Assembly (NCBI GenBank): GCA_036417435.1
Contig: CM070901.1
Span: forward strand, 5,058,001-5,122,000
DNA from: Inia geoffrensis
Taxonomy: Eukaryota > Chordata > Mammalia > Artiodactyla > Iniidae
Length of the DNA stretch: 64,000 nt
Direction of reading: 5' to 3'
In this document: positions 11,291 through 23,440 of the stretch, piece after piece
Numbering within the stretch: position 1 is the first letter of the stretch
Layout of the letters: each line of letters opens with the position of its first letter
The notes under the pieces: generated by a model
The model's input: only the letters and a program-made list of their open reading frames with translations
Told to the model about the DNA's origin: nothing
The model's database searches: none
Position numbers and translations under genes: made by a program

Positions 11291-14200
11291 ACCAAGGAAG
11301 TCTGGCCCCATGGTCCATGCTTCCAATCACCATCGGTTTCTCTTCACTTGGCTTAATAAAGGAATGCCTAGCACAGTGCTAGGCACACCATATGTATTTG
11401 AAAATTGCATATTTAGCCAAACTTCTTACAGCCTAAAGGAGGAGAGGCCATTTGGAAAGCATCAAACCCATCTGTGGGGAAGAGTTTACTCCCTAAAGCC
11501 CACAAATTATTCAGCTCCCTCACATTAAAGAGTGCAGAACACTTTTAAGGAGCTCAGCTATCTCACTGGTTGGTATGTACTTGACTTTGCCAATCAGCAT
11601 GTAAATTTCCAAATTTTTTCATGTGAGTTAAGTGGTCCTGTTAAGTTTTCATATTAATTTGAGGCAGGAACAATGTTTGTTATTGCTATTGCAACGAGTT
11701 ATGCTGTCATCTGACAAACTGAAGGCTGTAGGCATAACCTCTTGTGTCTTTAATCATTTTCTATAGATTTGTGGTTTGACCAAATCAATTATATACATTA
11801 CAGTCAGAGAATTTATTACAAAGGACAAAAATTAATTATGTTTATCGGGGAAGCCCTTTTAGTTACACATATACAAATTAAATTGATGTCCTAATTCTCC
11901 ATGGAGAAAACCTTTCAAAGATATCACTGTAAGGCCCTAGAGGAAATAATTACTTATTCTGTGCATCTGAAAGAATATATGTGTTTATTTTCTCAGCATG
12001 CTTGCTATGATCTAAATTTGTTGGTGAAATATGTAGTAAGTGGGGATTAGGCAGACAATCTGAGTGAGCCAATTATAGTCATAATCTATTCTCATCTTAT
12101 CTATTATACTATATTCTTTAAAATCACTGAAAAATTCTCCTATTACTCCAATGTCCACTGCCTGAACAAACTACAATATTAAAATGGGGGAGGGATGAGA
12201 GTAAACCAGAATGAGGGACCCATTTAACAGAAGTTGCCTGAAGGTGCTGGTGAGGTATTGCTTAAATGAAGAGTCATAAAGCTGATAGTAATTAATGATT
12301 TGTCAGGATCTAAGGGGAATAATTCAAAAGGGAATGGTTGTCAGATGAGATACTAGGGTCATGAAAAGAAACATATCCTTCACTGGAAACAGCAAGGCAC
12401 TGAGGCATCTCTTCCTTTTTCTACTGCTTTGAGAGGCATGATTTGCGTGCTAAAAATTCTTACCAACCAGGACAGTTCAACGAGGAGAGATGCGCCAGAC
12501 ACACACGGTGCTGGCTCCTGGGCCCTCTCAGTCCTGCTGGGCTGCTTTGTGTAACTTGGCATGGTGATGTGTTCAGACTGGATGGATCAAAGCGCCCAAG
12601 AGCCAACTGTGAGAATTCAAAGGCAAAAAAGGCTTCAGATGATCTGGAAGTTATCTTGGTGCAAAGCTTCCTGGTGTTTTAATTTCTTGTAGCATTTTAC
12701 CTTTGGAGCTTTGCAGAATTTAACTGTGGCTGAAGTTAAGTGCTCAGCTGGGTGCTTGCTTCTATCATTTTTCCTAATGAATGCACTACGAGAAATTGGA
12801 TTATCTTACTTGAATTTCCTTACCTATTTGTCTAAGCTGTTCAAATCTTTTCACTGGAACAAATTCTCTGAGCTTCTTCCTGCTTCTGTGGGGGGGGAAT
12901 AAGAGATACAGGGATTCCCTTAACTGCTAGATAAATCTAGCTACTTAAGTGAAAGACCACAGCTGGATGGCTGTTCCAAGCAATAGTAGGAAAGTGGGTT
13001 AAGAGAAGAAATATAGGGCCTTATTAAAATTTCAAGGGCGATTGAGACAGGCAAGATATAATGAATGGTATTGGAGTTTGGCCAGGTCAAATGGTGTTAA
13101 AGCTCACTCAAAGAAATAGATAAATTTGAGGCCCTGGCCTTTGTTTAACCTCCCATACAAAAAATGATGCTCCTTTGTCAAAACTTTTGATGATATTCCA
13201 GAATATTTGTTTAATAGGTGACGCAGAAGGAATGCTGCCTTCAATTTAATCAACTTAGGCTCTGCAGAACCCAGGTGTTAAGTAGAAAATTAGACAGCTT
13301 TTATCTTTATTTGCCTCTTTCTTCCTACTTATTAAATCATTGAAACAAAGTAACATATTAAAACATTTAAATCACAAAATGAAACGGTCACATATGGAAG
13401 AATATTAAAGAAACAAAGTTCCCCACCATGAAAAGGTGCACAAAAAATGAAATCTTAACTCAACTGTTGAATATTGGGTGCAGAGTTACAAAAAAAGTTT
13501 TATAGTCATTATCTAGGCAGCATCTTTGCGTTAAAATAAAATTATGTTAGTTTCAATAAGAAGAGGTATAAAAGTTTCACTATTTGCCAAAACTGACCCA
13601 AAGAAATGAGGGTAGGTATAAATTTTCCATCTTATGAAACTTATTCTAACCTCCTACCAAGATGTCACTGATAGTATTCTAAATTTATAATAAAATATTT
13701 TATAAATATGGAAAACAAAAACCCATCCTACTATTCTTAATGTGCTTCCTGAAATTGAAAAGTCATTTTAAAGGGTCTTCTAAATATCATCTTCAATGAT
13801 AATTAGAAAATAGAATTTCATTGTGCACATTTATAATTGCCTTGTGCTACCACAAGGACATTGATCTTTAGTTTGCTTTTTACATAGATTTTTAGAGTTG
13901 GAATGAATCAAAGGAGGCATCCAATTCAACCAACCACTCAATCCAGGATCTCATCTCTCCTACCCATGAGCAATTCCAATCCCGTAGAACCCTGTTTCTT
14001 CATGAGGATGCTTGTACCATTTGTAAGACAGCTTTAATTGTTTGAAAGTCATTCCTTTGAACTGAGTTTTGCTTTTGTAACTACCTATGCTGATTCTCCT
14101 TCAAAAGAGAGTAGCATATGTTTAATCAATATCTTGACCTGGATTCTTGATACATGAGTGTGCTCCCTTTACAACAAATTTATGAAGCTATAAATGTATG

Positions 14201-14730
14201 ATGTGTGCACTTTTCTGCACGTATGTTATACTTCGATAAAATGTTTACAAGAAACAAAAACAAAAAAAGGAAGAGGAATCATCATATCTGGATTAGTGAG
14301 GTTTTTCAGGAGAAAGTAAACTACAATTTTAAGAGGGAGGCTTCTAAAGAAAACCCATTAAGAAGACTGTACTATATACATATGGCTTTAGCAGCAGAGT
14401 ATCTGTGATACTTATGAAATGTTTCATTCAGACCTTCCTTGTCAGAGTCAGACCATGATGAGAGGAGTTGAAAATGAGCCTGAAATAGCTTCATTACATA
14501 GCTTCATCTCAGAGGCATTAAAAGTGAGTCTATTTCCTCTTCCGTCAAGAAGGGCTGACAGAGTTTTGGATTAGGGAATCTATTGTATAAAATTTTAATG
14601 TATTTATTAGGAACCATTAAAATAGAAAAAGAGAGATGTGAGCAAAGCGAGAGAGAGAGATTGAAAATGAAGAAAGATGGGAGTAAATCAGGCTAATCTA
14701 TATCTATAAAACAGCTATGAACACTCTTGA

Positions 14731-16315
14731 GAAAGAATAACAGAGCTGGAGGTATCACGCTCCTTGATTTCAAACTGTACTACAAAGCTACGGTCATCAA
14801 AATGAGTGGTATTGGCACAAAAACAGACACATAAATGGATGGAACAGAATAGAGATCCCAGAATACACTTAAATGCACACATTTATGTTCAATTAATCTA
14901 TGACAAAGGAGGTAAGAATATACAATGGAGAAAAGATAGCCTCTTCCATAAATGGTATTGGGAAAACTGAGCAGCTACATGTAAAAGAATCAAACTGGAC
15001 CACTTTCTCATACCATATACAAGAATAAACTAAAAATGGATTAAAAACTTAAATGTAAGACCTGAAACCATACAATTCCTAGAAGAAAACATTGGCAGTA
15101 AGCTCTCTGACATCAGCCTTAGCAATATTTTTTTGGATATGTCTCCTAAAGCAAAGGAAACAGAAACAAAAATACACAAGTGAGACTACATCAAACTAAA
15201 AAGCTTTTCACAGCAAAGAAACCATCAACAAAATGAAAAGGCAACGGCTGAATGGGAGAATATATTTGCAAATAATATATATGATAAGGGGTTAATATCC
15301 AAAATATACAAAGAACTAACACAACTCAACACCAAAAAAAAAGATTAAAAATGGACAGAGGACCTGAATAGACATTTTTCTAAAGAGATACAGATGGCCA
15401 ACAGGCACACAAAAGATGCTCAACATCACTAATCATCAGGGAAATACAAATTGAAACCAAAATGAGACACCGCCTCACACCTGTCAGAATGGCTATTATT
15501 AAAAAGACAACAAATAACAGTGCTTGTGAGGATGTGGAGAAAAGGGAGCCCTGCTGCACTGTTGGTGGGAATGGAAATTGGTGCAGCCACTGTGGAAAAC
15601 AGTGTGGAGGTTCCTCAAAAAATTAAATATAGGACCACCATACGATCTAGCAATTCCAGTTTTGGGTATTTAGCGCTCACCCCCACAAAAGAAAAGAAAA
15701 GAAAACCCACCAAAAACACTAATTTGAACAGATACAGGCACCCATATGTTCATAGCAACACTATTTACAACAGCCAAGAAATGGAAGCAACCTCAGTGTC
15801 CACTGACAGAGGGATGGATAAAGAAGATTTGTTATATGCAAAGAAATATTACTCAGCCATGAAAAAATAAAATCCTGCCATTTGTGACAACAGGGATGAA
15901 TCCAGAGGATATTATGCTAAATGAAATAAGACAGAGAAAGACCAATACTGCATGATCGCACTTATATGTGGAACCTAAAAAACAAACAAAACAAAATGAA
16001 AACAGACTCATAGATACAGAGAACAAAAGGGTGACTCCCAGAAGGGAGGGGACGGTGAAGGGTGGCTGGGCAAAATAGGTTGAGGGGATTAAGAGGTATG
16101 AACCTCCAGTTATGTAATAAATAAGTCACAGGAATGTAAATGCAGCAAAAGGAATATGGTCAATAATATTGTAATTACTTTGTATGGGGCTAGATGGTTA
16201 CTAGACTTATCCTGGTGATCATAATACATGTAAATGTGAAGTCAATATGTAGTACCCCTGAAACTAACATAATATTGTACATCAGCTATATTTCAATAAA
16301 AGTAGTGGTATAATT
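14731..16315 (+). repeat. 5'-truncated L1 (ORF2 C-terminus plus 3' UTR)
   Basis: It starts inside ORF2 (aacagagctggaggtatcac) and runs to a 3' UTR ending caataaaagtagtggtata. Several frames together read as the L1 ORF2 C-terminal part (IYDKGG.NIQW, KKYYSAMKK), with many stops and frame shifts. It is an old copy with no enzymatic domain left. The 116-codon frame at 15520-15870 is the last ORF2 piece. Confidence 0.88.
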
Positions 16316-16944
16316 TAAAACAACAGCTATGTAACTGCCTGGAAAAATTCAAATAATAAACACATAATGATCTAAACTGTGAATCCAATTTAAATAAAAA
16401 TCAACTTCTTTGTGGAGAGCTAGCAATCTTGCTTGGATGGGTTTAAAAAATTTTAAACAATGGCTAACATCTGCATGATTGTATGATACTTGGGAAGTAT
16501 TGAAAGTTTTACGTATCAAACAGGGCCTACCCATACATAGCTTTATCCTATCTCCTTTCTCCCCTACCCCAAACACACTTTGGGAGATAAACCAGGAAAG
16601 TCAAACTGGAAAAAACAACCACAAAACATTGCTGTATGTCAACAAAACCTTGTGGCCTTGCCTTAAGAAGCCAACTCAGCAAGGGCAGCACTACTAAAAC
16701 ATCTCACTGGTAAAGCTACTTTTGTCACAAACCAATGAACTAAAAATACTTAAAGATAACGCCAAAGGGTAACAACAGCAGGCACAGAGCTGGGGCAACC
16801 TTGCCTTAAGTGGCAAAGTACTTCATTGTACAAATGACTGTAATCACATTCCCAATAATAACTCCTACAGATTTGACATTATCCATTAAAAAGAAATCAT
16901 GAAATCATAAAAAAGGGCTCAACCAAATTTTAAAGGATTTCATG
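16316..16944. other. Intron 5, nothing recognised
   Basis: Spacer between two L1 elements, with no gene, RNA or repeat that I can identify. Confidence 0.55.
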
Positions 16945-17307
16945 GTTTTTTTAAAATAGATCTTTACTGGAGTATAATTGCCTCACGATACGGTGGTAGT
17001 TTCTATTGCACCACAAAGAGAATCAGCCATATGTATGCACATGTCCCCATACCCCCTCCCTCTTGAGCCTCCCTCCCATCCTCCCTATCCCACCCCTCTA
17101 GGTCATTGCAGAGCACCAAACCAAACTCCCTATGCTATGCTGCTGCTTCCCACCGGCCAACTATTTTACATTCCGTAGTGTATATATGTTGATGCTACTC
17201 TCTCTTCACCCCAGCTTTGCCCTCCCACCCCATGTCCTCAAGTCCATTCTCTATGTCTACCTCTTTATTCCTGTCCTGGAACTAGGTTCATCAGTATCAT
17301 TTTTTTT

Positions 17308-20300
17308 TTAGATTCCATATATATGCGTTAGCATATGGTATTTGTTTTTCTCTTTCTGACTTACTTTATTCTGTATGACAGACTCTAGGTCCACCCACCT
17401 CACTACAAATAACTCAATTTCCTTTCTTTTTATGGCTGAGTAATATTCCATTGTGTATATGTGCCACACCATCTTTATCCACTCATCTGTCGATGGACAT
17501 TTAGGTTGGTTCTGCGTCCTGGCTGTTGTAAATACTGCTGCTGTGAACACTATGGTGCATGTCTCTTTTTGAATTATGGTTTTCTCATGGTATATGCTCA
17601 GTAGTGGGACTGCTGCATCATATGGTAGTCCTAGTTTTAGTGTTTTAAGGAATCTTCATACTGTTTTCCTTAGTGGTTGTATCAATTTACATTCCCACCA
17701 ACAGTGTAAGAGGGTTCCCTTTTCACCACACCCTTTCCAGCATTTATTGTTTCCGGCTTCTTTGACAATGGTCATTCTGACTGGCATGAGATGATATCTC
17801 ATTGTAGTTTTGATTTGCATTTCTCTAATAATTAGTGATGTTGAGCATCTTTTCATGTACCTCTTGGCCATCTGTATGTCTTCCTTGGTGAAATGTCTAT
17901 TTAGGTCTTCTGCCCATTTTTTAACTGGATTATTTGGTTTTTGGACATTGAGCTCCATGAGCTGTTTGTATATTTTGGAGATTAATCCTTCATCTGCTGT
18001 TTCATTTGCAAATATTTTCTCCCATTCTGAGGGTTGTCTTCATCTTGTTTATGTTACTCTAGGAGGTAGGTCAAAAAAGACCTTGCTGTGGTTTATGTCA
18101 AAGAGTGTTTTTCCTATGTTTTCCTTAAGTTTTATAGTGCCTGATCTTACATTTAAGTCTTTAATCTATTTGGAGTTTATTTTTGTGTATGGTGTTAAAG
18201 AGTGTTCTAATTTCATTCTTTTACATGAAGCTGTCCAGTTTTCCCAGCACAACTTATTGAAGAGGCTATCTATTCTCCATTGTATGTTCTTGCTTCCTTT
18301 GTCATAAATTATTTGTCCATATGTGCATGGGTTTCTCTCTGGGCTTTCTATCCTGTACCATTGATCTACATTTCTGTTTTTGTGCCAGTACCATACCGTC
18401 TTGATTACTGTAGCTTTGTGGTAAAGCTTGAAGTCGGGGAGCCTGATTCCTGCAACTCCGTTTTTCTTTCTCAAGATGGTTTTGGCTATTCGTGGTCTTT
18501 TGTGACTCCATATGAATTGTGAGGTTTTTCATTCTAATCCTGTGAAGAATGCCATTGGTAGTTTGATAGGGATTTCATTGAATCTGTAGATTGCTTTGGG
18601 TAGTATAGTCATTTTCACAATATTCATTCTTCCAATCCAAGAATATGGTATATTTCTCCATCTGTTTATGTCATCTTTGATTTCTTTCAACAGTGTTTTA
18701 TAGTATTCAGAGCACAAGTCTTTTGCCTCCTTAGGCAGGTTTATTTATAGGTATTTTATTCTTTTTGTTGTAGTGTTAAATGGGAGTGTTTCTTTAATTC
18801 CTCTTTCTGATTTTTCATTACTGATGTATAGGAATGCTAGAGATTTCTGTGCATTAATTTTGTATCCTGCAACCTTACCAAATTCATTGATTAGTTCTAG
18901 TAGTTTTCTGGTGGCATCTTTAGGATTTTCTATGTATAGTGTCATGTCATTGGCAAATAGTGACAGTTTTACTTCTTCTTTTCCTATTTGTATTCCTTTT
19001 ATTTCTTTTTCTTCTTTGATTGCTGTAGCTAGGACTTCCAAAACTATGTTGAATAACAGTGGCGAGAGTGGACATCCTTGTCTTGTTCCTGATCTTGGTG
19101 GAAATGCCTTCAGTTTTCACCATTGAGTATGATGCTTGCTGTGGGCTTGTCATATATGGCCTTTATTATATTGAGGTAGGTGCCCTCTATGCCCATTTTC
19201 TGGACAGTTTTTATCATAAATCATTGTTGAATTTTGTCAAAAGCTTTTCCTGCATCTATTGAGATGATCATATGGTTTTTATTCCTTAATTTGTTAATGT
19301 AGTGTATCACATTGATTGATTTGAGTATATTGAAGAATCCTTGCATCCCTGGGGTAAATCCCAGTTGATCATGGTGTATGATCCTTTTAATGTGCTGTTG
19401 GATTCTGTTTGTTAGTATTTTGTTCAGGATTTTTGCATCTATGTTCATCAGTGATATTGGTCTGTAATTTTCTTTTTTTGTGATGTCTTCTTCTGGTTTT
19501 GGTATCAGGGTGATGGTGGCTTCTGAGAATAAATTTGGGAGTGTTTCTCCCTCTGCAATTTTTTGGAAGAATTTGAGAAGGATTGGTGTTAGCGTTTCTC
19601 TAAATGTTTGATAGAATTCACCTGTAAAGCCATCTGGTCCTGGACTTTTGTTTGTTGGAAGACTTTTAATTACAGTTTCAATTTCATTACTTGTGATAGG
19701 TCTGTTTATATTTTCTAATTCTTCCCAGTTCAGCATTGGAAAATTGTACCTTTCCAAGAATTTGTCCATTTCTTCGTGGTTGTCCATGTTATTGGCATAT
19801 AGGTGTTTGTAGCAGTTTCTTATAATCCTTTGTATTTCTGCAGTGTCAGCTGTGATTTCTCCTTTTTCATTTCTGATTTTATTGATTTGTGTCCTCTCCC
19901 TTTTTTTCTTGATGAGCCTAGCTGAGAGTTTATCAATTTTGTTTATCTTCTCAAAGAACCAGATTTTAGTTTTATTGATCTTTGATATTGTTTTCTTCGT
20001 TTCTATTTCATTTATTTCTGCTCTTATCTTTATGATTTCTTTTCTTCTACTGACTTTCAGTTTTCTTTGTTCTTCTTTCTCTAGTTGTTTTCAATGTAGG
20101 GTTAGATTGTTTATTTGAGATTTTTCTTGTTTCTTCAGGTGAGACTGAACTGCAATAAACTTCCCTCTTAGAACTGCTTTTGCTGTGTCCCATAGGTTTT
20201 GGGTTGTCGTGTTTTCGTTTGTTTCTCTGTATTTTTTAATTTCTTCTTTGATTTCTTCAGTGATCTCTTGTTTATTTAGTAGCACACTGTTTAGCCTCCA

Positions 20301-21048
20301 CGTATTTGTGTTTTTTACAGTTTTTTTTCCTGTAATTGATTTCCAATCCCATAGCACTGTGTTCAAAAAAGATGCTTGATACGATTTCAATTTTCTTAAA
20401 TTTTCCAAGGCTTGATATGTGACCCAAGGTGTGATCTATCCTGGAGAATGTTCCATGTGCACTTGAGAAGAAAGTGTATTCTGCCACTTTCAGGTGGAAT
20501 GTTCTATAAATATCAATTAGATCTATCTGGTCTATTGTGTCATTTAAAGTTTGTGTTTCCTCATTTATTTTCTGTTTAGATGATTTTTCCATTGGTGTAA
20601 GTGAGGTGTTAAAGTCCCCTACTATTATTGTGTTACTTTCTATTTCTCCTTTCATGGTTGTTAGCACTTGCCTTATGTATTGAGGCGTTCCTATGTTGGG
20701 TACATAAACATTTATAATTGTTAGATCTTCTTGGATTGATCCTTTGATCATTATGTAGTGTCCCTCCTTATCTCTTATAACAGTCTTTATTTTAAAGTCT
20801 ATTTTATCTGATATGAGTATTGCTACTCCAGCTTTATTTTGATTTCCATTTGCATGGAATATCTTTTTCCATCCCCTCATTTTCAGTCTGTATGTGTCCC
20901 TAGGTCTGAAGTGGGTCTCTTGTAGAGAGCAAATATACGGGTCTTGTTTTTGTATCCATTCAGCCAGTCTGTGTCTTTTGGTTGGGGCATTTAATCCATT
21001 TACATTCAAAGTTATTATTGATATGTATGTTCCTATTACCATTTTCAA
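17308..21048 (-). pseudogene. L1 ORF2 relic (endonuclease-reverse transcriptase)
   Basis: The product of an intact copy would nick target DNA and reverse-transcribe L1 RNA. The endonuclease start reads TYISIITLNVNGLNAPTKRH (from about 21036), and LQETHF and VGDFN follow. The endonuclease region is open from 21048 to about 20272, then stops and frameshifts break the frame into pieces (20091-20408, 19221-19787, 18745-19041, 18529-18717, 18166-18474, 17656-17958, 17308-17550). The polymerase box reads FAND where F/Y-x-D-D is needed, so the second-last catalytic residue is Asn. The conserved endonuclease SDH near its end reads FEH. The last piece carries the usual VWHIYTMEYYSAIK end. This copy cannot be active. 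Confidence 0.88.
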
Positions 21049-21100
21049 AATTGTTTTGGGTTTGTTTTTGTGGGTTTTTTTCTTGTCTTGTGTTTCCCGC

Positions 21101-21989
21101 TTAGAGAAGTTTCTTTAGCATTTGTTGTAAAGCTGGTTTGGTGGTGCTGAATTCTCTTAGCTTTTGTTTGTCTGAAAAGCTTTTGACTTCTCCATCGAAT
21201 CTGAGTGAGATCCTTGCTTGGTAGAGTAGTTTTGGTTGTAGGTTTTTCTCTTTCATCACTTTAAGTATATCCTGCCAATCCCTTCTGGCCTGCAGAGTTT
21301 CCACTGAAAAATCAGCTGATAATCTTATGGGGATTCCTTTGTATGTAATTTTTTTTTCCCTTGCTGCTTTTCATATTTTTTCTTTGAATTTAATTTTTGT
21401 TAGTTTTATTAATATGTGTCTTGGTGTGTTTTTCCTAGAGTTTATCCTGTATGGGACTCTCTGTTCTTCCTGGACTTGGGTGACTATTTCCTTTCCCATG
21501 TTAGGGAAGTTTTCCACTATAATCTCTTCAAATATTTTCTCAGACTGTTTCTTTTTCTCTTCTTCTTCTGGGAACCTTTAATTCGAATGTTGGTGCCTAT
21601 AGTGTTGCCCCAGAGGTCTCTGAGATTGTCTTCAATTCTTTTCATTCTTTTATCTTTATTCTGCTCCTTGGCAGTTATTTCCACCATTCTGTCTTCCAGC
21701 TCACTTACTCGTTCTTCTGCCTCAGTTATTCTGTTATTGATTCCTTCTAGTTATTTTTCATTTCAGTTATTGTGCTGTTCATCTCTGTTTGGTCTTTAGT
21801 TCTTCTAGATCTTTGTTAAACATTTCTTGTATTTTCTCAATCCGTGCTTCCATTCTATTTCCGAGACTCTGGATCATCTTTACTATCATTACTGTGAATT
21901 CTTTTTCAGGTAGATTGCGTATTTCTTCTTCAATGATTTGGTCTTATAGGTTTTTACCTTGCTCCTTCTGTGACATATTTTTTTGTCAT
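21101..21989 (-). pseudogene. L1 ORF1 relic (RNA-binding protein)
   Basis: In intact L1 this encodes a trimeric coiled-coil RNA chaperone of about 300 residues, and the span here is 889 nt. The start ATG is at 21987-21989 (MTKKYVTEGAR), with a stop at codon 12. The middle (about 21600-21750) encodes Glu/Lys-rich coiled-coil sequence, and the C-terminal domain is open at 21101-21304 ([20 protein letters not shown] ... TTKPALQQMLKKLL). Several stops and frame shifts lie in between. The + strand frames at 21327-21799 are its antisense shadows. Confidence 0.85.
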
Positions 21990-22970
21990 CTCATTTTTTT
22001 TTTTTTTTATGAGTGGGATTGTGTTCCTGTTTTACTGGTCATTTGGCCTGTGGCTTCCAACACTGGAGTTTGTAGGCTATTGGGTGGAGCTGGGTCTTGG
22101 TGCTGAGATGAGGAACTCTGTGAGACCTCACTCTAATGAATATTCCCTGGGGTCTGAGGTTCTCTGTTAGTCCAGCGGTTTGGACTCAGAGCTCCCACTG
22201 CATGACCCTCTGCCCGACCCTGGGCTCGTGAATCAAAATCCTGCAAGCCGCATGGGGTGGCAAAAAAAAAAAGAGAGAGGACAATAACAAAGTAAAAAAT
22301 AAAATTAGACTAGGAAACTAACACATATGTTAGAAAGAATGTAAAAATAAAATATAGATGAATCAACAACCAGAAGGTACATCAGTACCACAATAGTAAA
22401 AAAAGAGGAGGAGGGAAAAGAAAAATAAAAAGGGGGGGTGGGAAAGGTCTTAGCTGGGGAGGGTGGAGCCTAAGCAAGGGTGAGGTTTGGGTGGTGGGCG
22501 GGGCCAATGCTCAGGACCCACAGGCCTGGAAAAGGCCCTGGGGGCCTGGGGGGGTGGGGCTTAAGCTCAAGGAACAGAAGGGGCCCAGGTGTGCCCCCCA
22601 CCCCTGGTCTCAGAGGGCAGGGTACCTCACCTGGGAGCCCAGCAGGCTTCCTGGGCTCGAGTGGGCAGGACAAACGCCCTCCTCTCCCCTCCTGCTCCTC
22701 CAGTCTGGGGTCTGGGAGGGCCCCTCCCATCTGCCTCTCCTGATCTCCCCAGCCTCCCTCCTATGCCCCCAGGACCAATGCGGCTGGGGGGAGTGGAGAG
22801 GAAGGGGGGGCCTTGGAGGGCAGGGGACTGTCCTGGGAGCTCAGCCGGATCCCTGGGCCTGAATGGGTGGGGCAATCACCCTCCGCTCCTCTCCCACTCC
22901 TCCTAGAGGGCCCCACCCACTTGCTTCTCCTGATCTCTTCAGCCTCCCTCCTGTGCCCCCAAGGACCCAG
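21990..22970 (-). promoter_or_regulatory. L1 5'UTR / internal promoter region
   Basis: This is a GC-rich tract upstream of ORF1. It includes a segment at 22160-22275 resembling a tRNA-derived SINE in + orientation (ccagcggtttggactcagag ... atcctgcaagccgcatgg, then an A-run). I believe this is a standing part of this L1 5'UTR, but it could be a later insertion. Next comes an A-rich stretch (22280-22430) and then a G/C-rich part with tandem units. The long frames in 22470-22906 on both strands result from base composition. Confidence 0.7.
22611..22967. repeat. Two tandem units in the L1 5'UTR
   Basis: Unit 1 (22611-22776) and unit 2 (22813-22967) share the same order of motifs: gggcaggg, cctgggag(c)cc/tcag, ccctgggc, cctc(t)cctctcc, tctcctgatctc, agcctccctcct and gtgcccccaaggacc or its equivalent. 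The repeat period is about 190-200 bp. The diverged linker before each unit is G-rich. Confidence 0.7.
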
Positions 22971-23029
22971 GTAAATAAGTAGGTGGTAGAGACTCAGTCT
23001 TCCCTTGGGACTCAGCATCCCTGCAGATT

Positions 23030-23440
23030 CTTGATGGGTGTACCAAGAATGCAAGACCCTAACCATTCTTTACCTGGGCCAATACTTAGCATTGGTTTTT
23101 GCAGCAAGGAACTTTGAGGGATGAGGTTACATCTCCCTTTGGGACAAAAGTCAGACTGGCTTGCTGCTTGCTATAAAAGCAGTGGATTCCCCAAATGATT
23201 GCTCCTCTGTGTGATGCAAATTCACTGCATGCACCCCGTCCATTTGAGCCCATCTCACATCCGTGTAAGACTTGCATGCTGGCAAAGTCTATGTGAACTC
23301 AATGCTCAAGCTGCCTGCTGTGCTGTGAGTAATAAAGTCCTTTGTCTCTGACCCAAGGTTTATGTCTTCTGCCAGAATCGATGAAACAACAGGCTAACTC
23401 ACTGGCTATAAGAGGGTAAAATTAAATCTCAGACCCAACA
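23030..23440 (+). repeat. ERV LTR (left)
   Basis: The layout is that of an LTR: a TATA-like box (ctataaaagcag, about 23171), then a polyadenylation signal (gtaataaagtcc, about 23327) and a CA-type 3' end at cagacccaaca (23440). The left edge is not defined, since the other copy is truncated and gives no comparison. Confidence 0.55.

Larger units (their letters stand above)
9741..14730. other. Intron 5, sparse old repeats
   Basis: Apart from the L2 and MIR pieces listed separately I see no gene or RNA. The segment 13880-14120 (tttttagagttggaatgaat, gcatccaattcaaccaacca) looks like a very old CR1/L3-type relic, but I cannot assign it. The frames at 10148-10395, 12380-12902 and 14205-14408 have no recognisable product. 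Confidence 0.5.
16945..22970 (-). mobile_element. Full-length but inactive L1 LINE
   Basis: About 6.0 kb in antisense to + coordinates and in sense with CRB1. From its 3' end at low coordinates: a 3' UTR with tctttactggagtataattg (16945-17307), ORF2 relic (17308-21048), a 52-bp gap, ORF1 relic (21101-21989) and a GC-rich 5'UTR up to about 22970. The presence of a 5'UTR means it is not 5'-truncated. Both ORFs are broken. The 5'UTR matches the type I associate with cetacean L1. I could not define a target-site duplication. Confidence 0.85.

Noticed and set aside
17810..19126. Several + strand frames of 80-165 codons
   Set aside because: They are antisense to the L1 ORF2 relic, whose minus-strand frames match L1 protein.
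21327..22170. + strand frames of 66-127 codons
   Set aside because: They are antisense to L1 ORF1 and the L1 5'UTR.
22470..23066. GC-rich overlapping frames on both strands (82-123 codons)
   Set aside because: Open because of G/C-rich composition in the L1 5'UTR, with no domain and all frames open at once.
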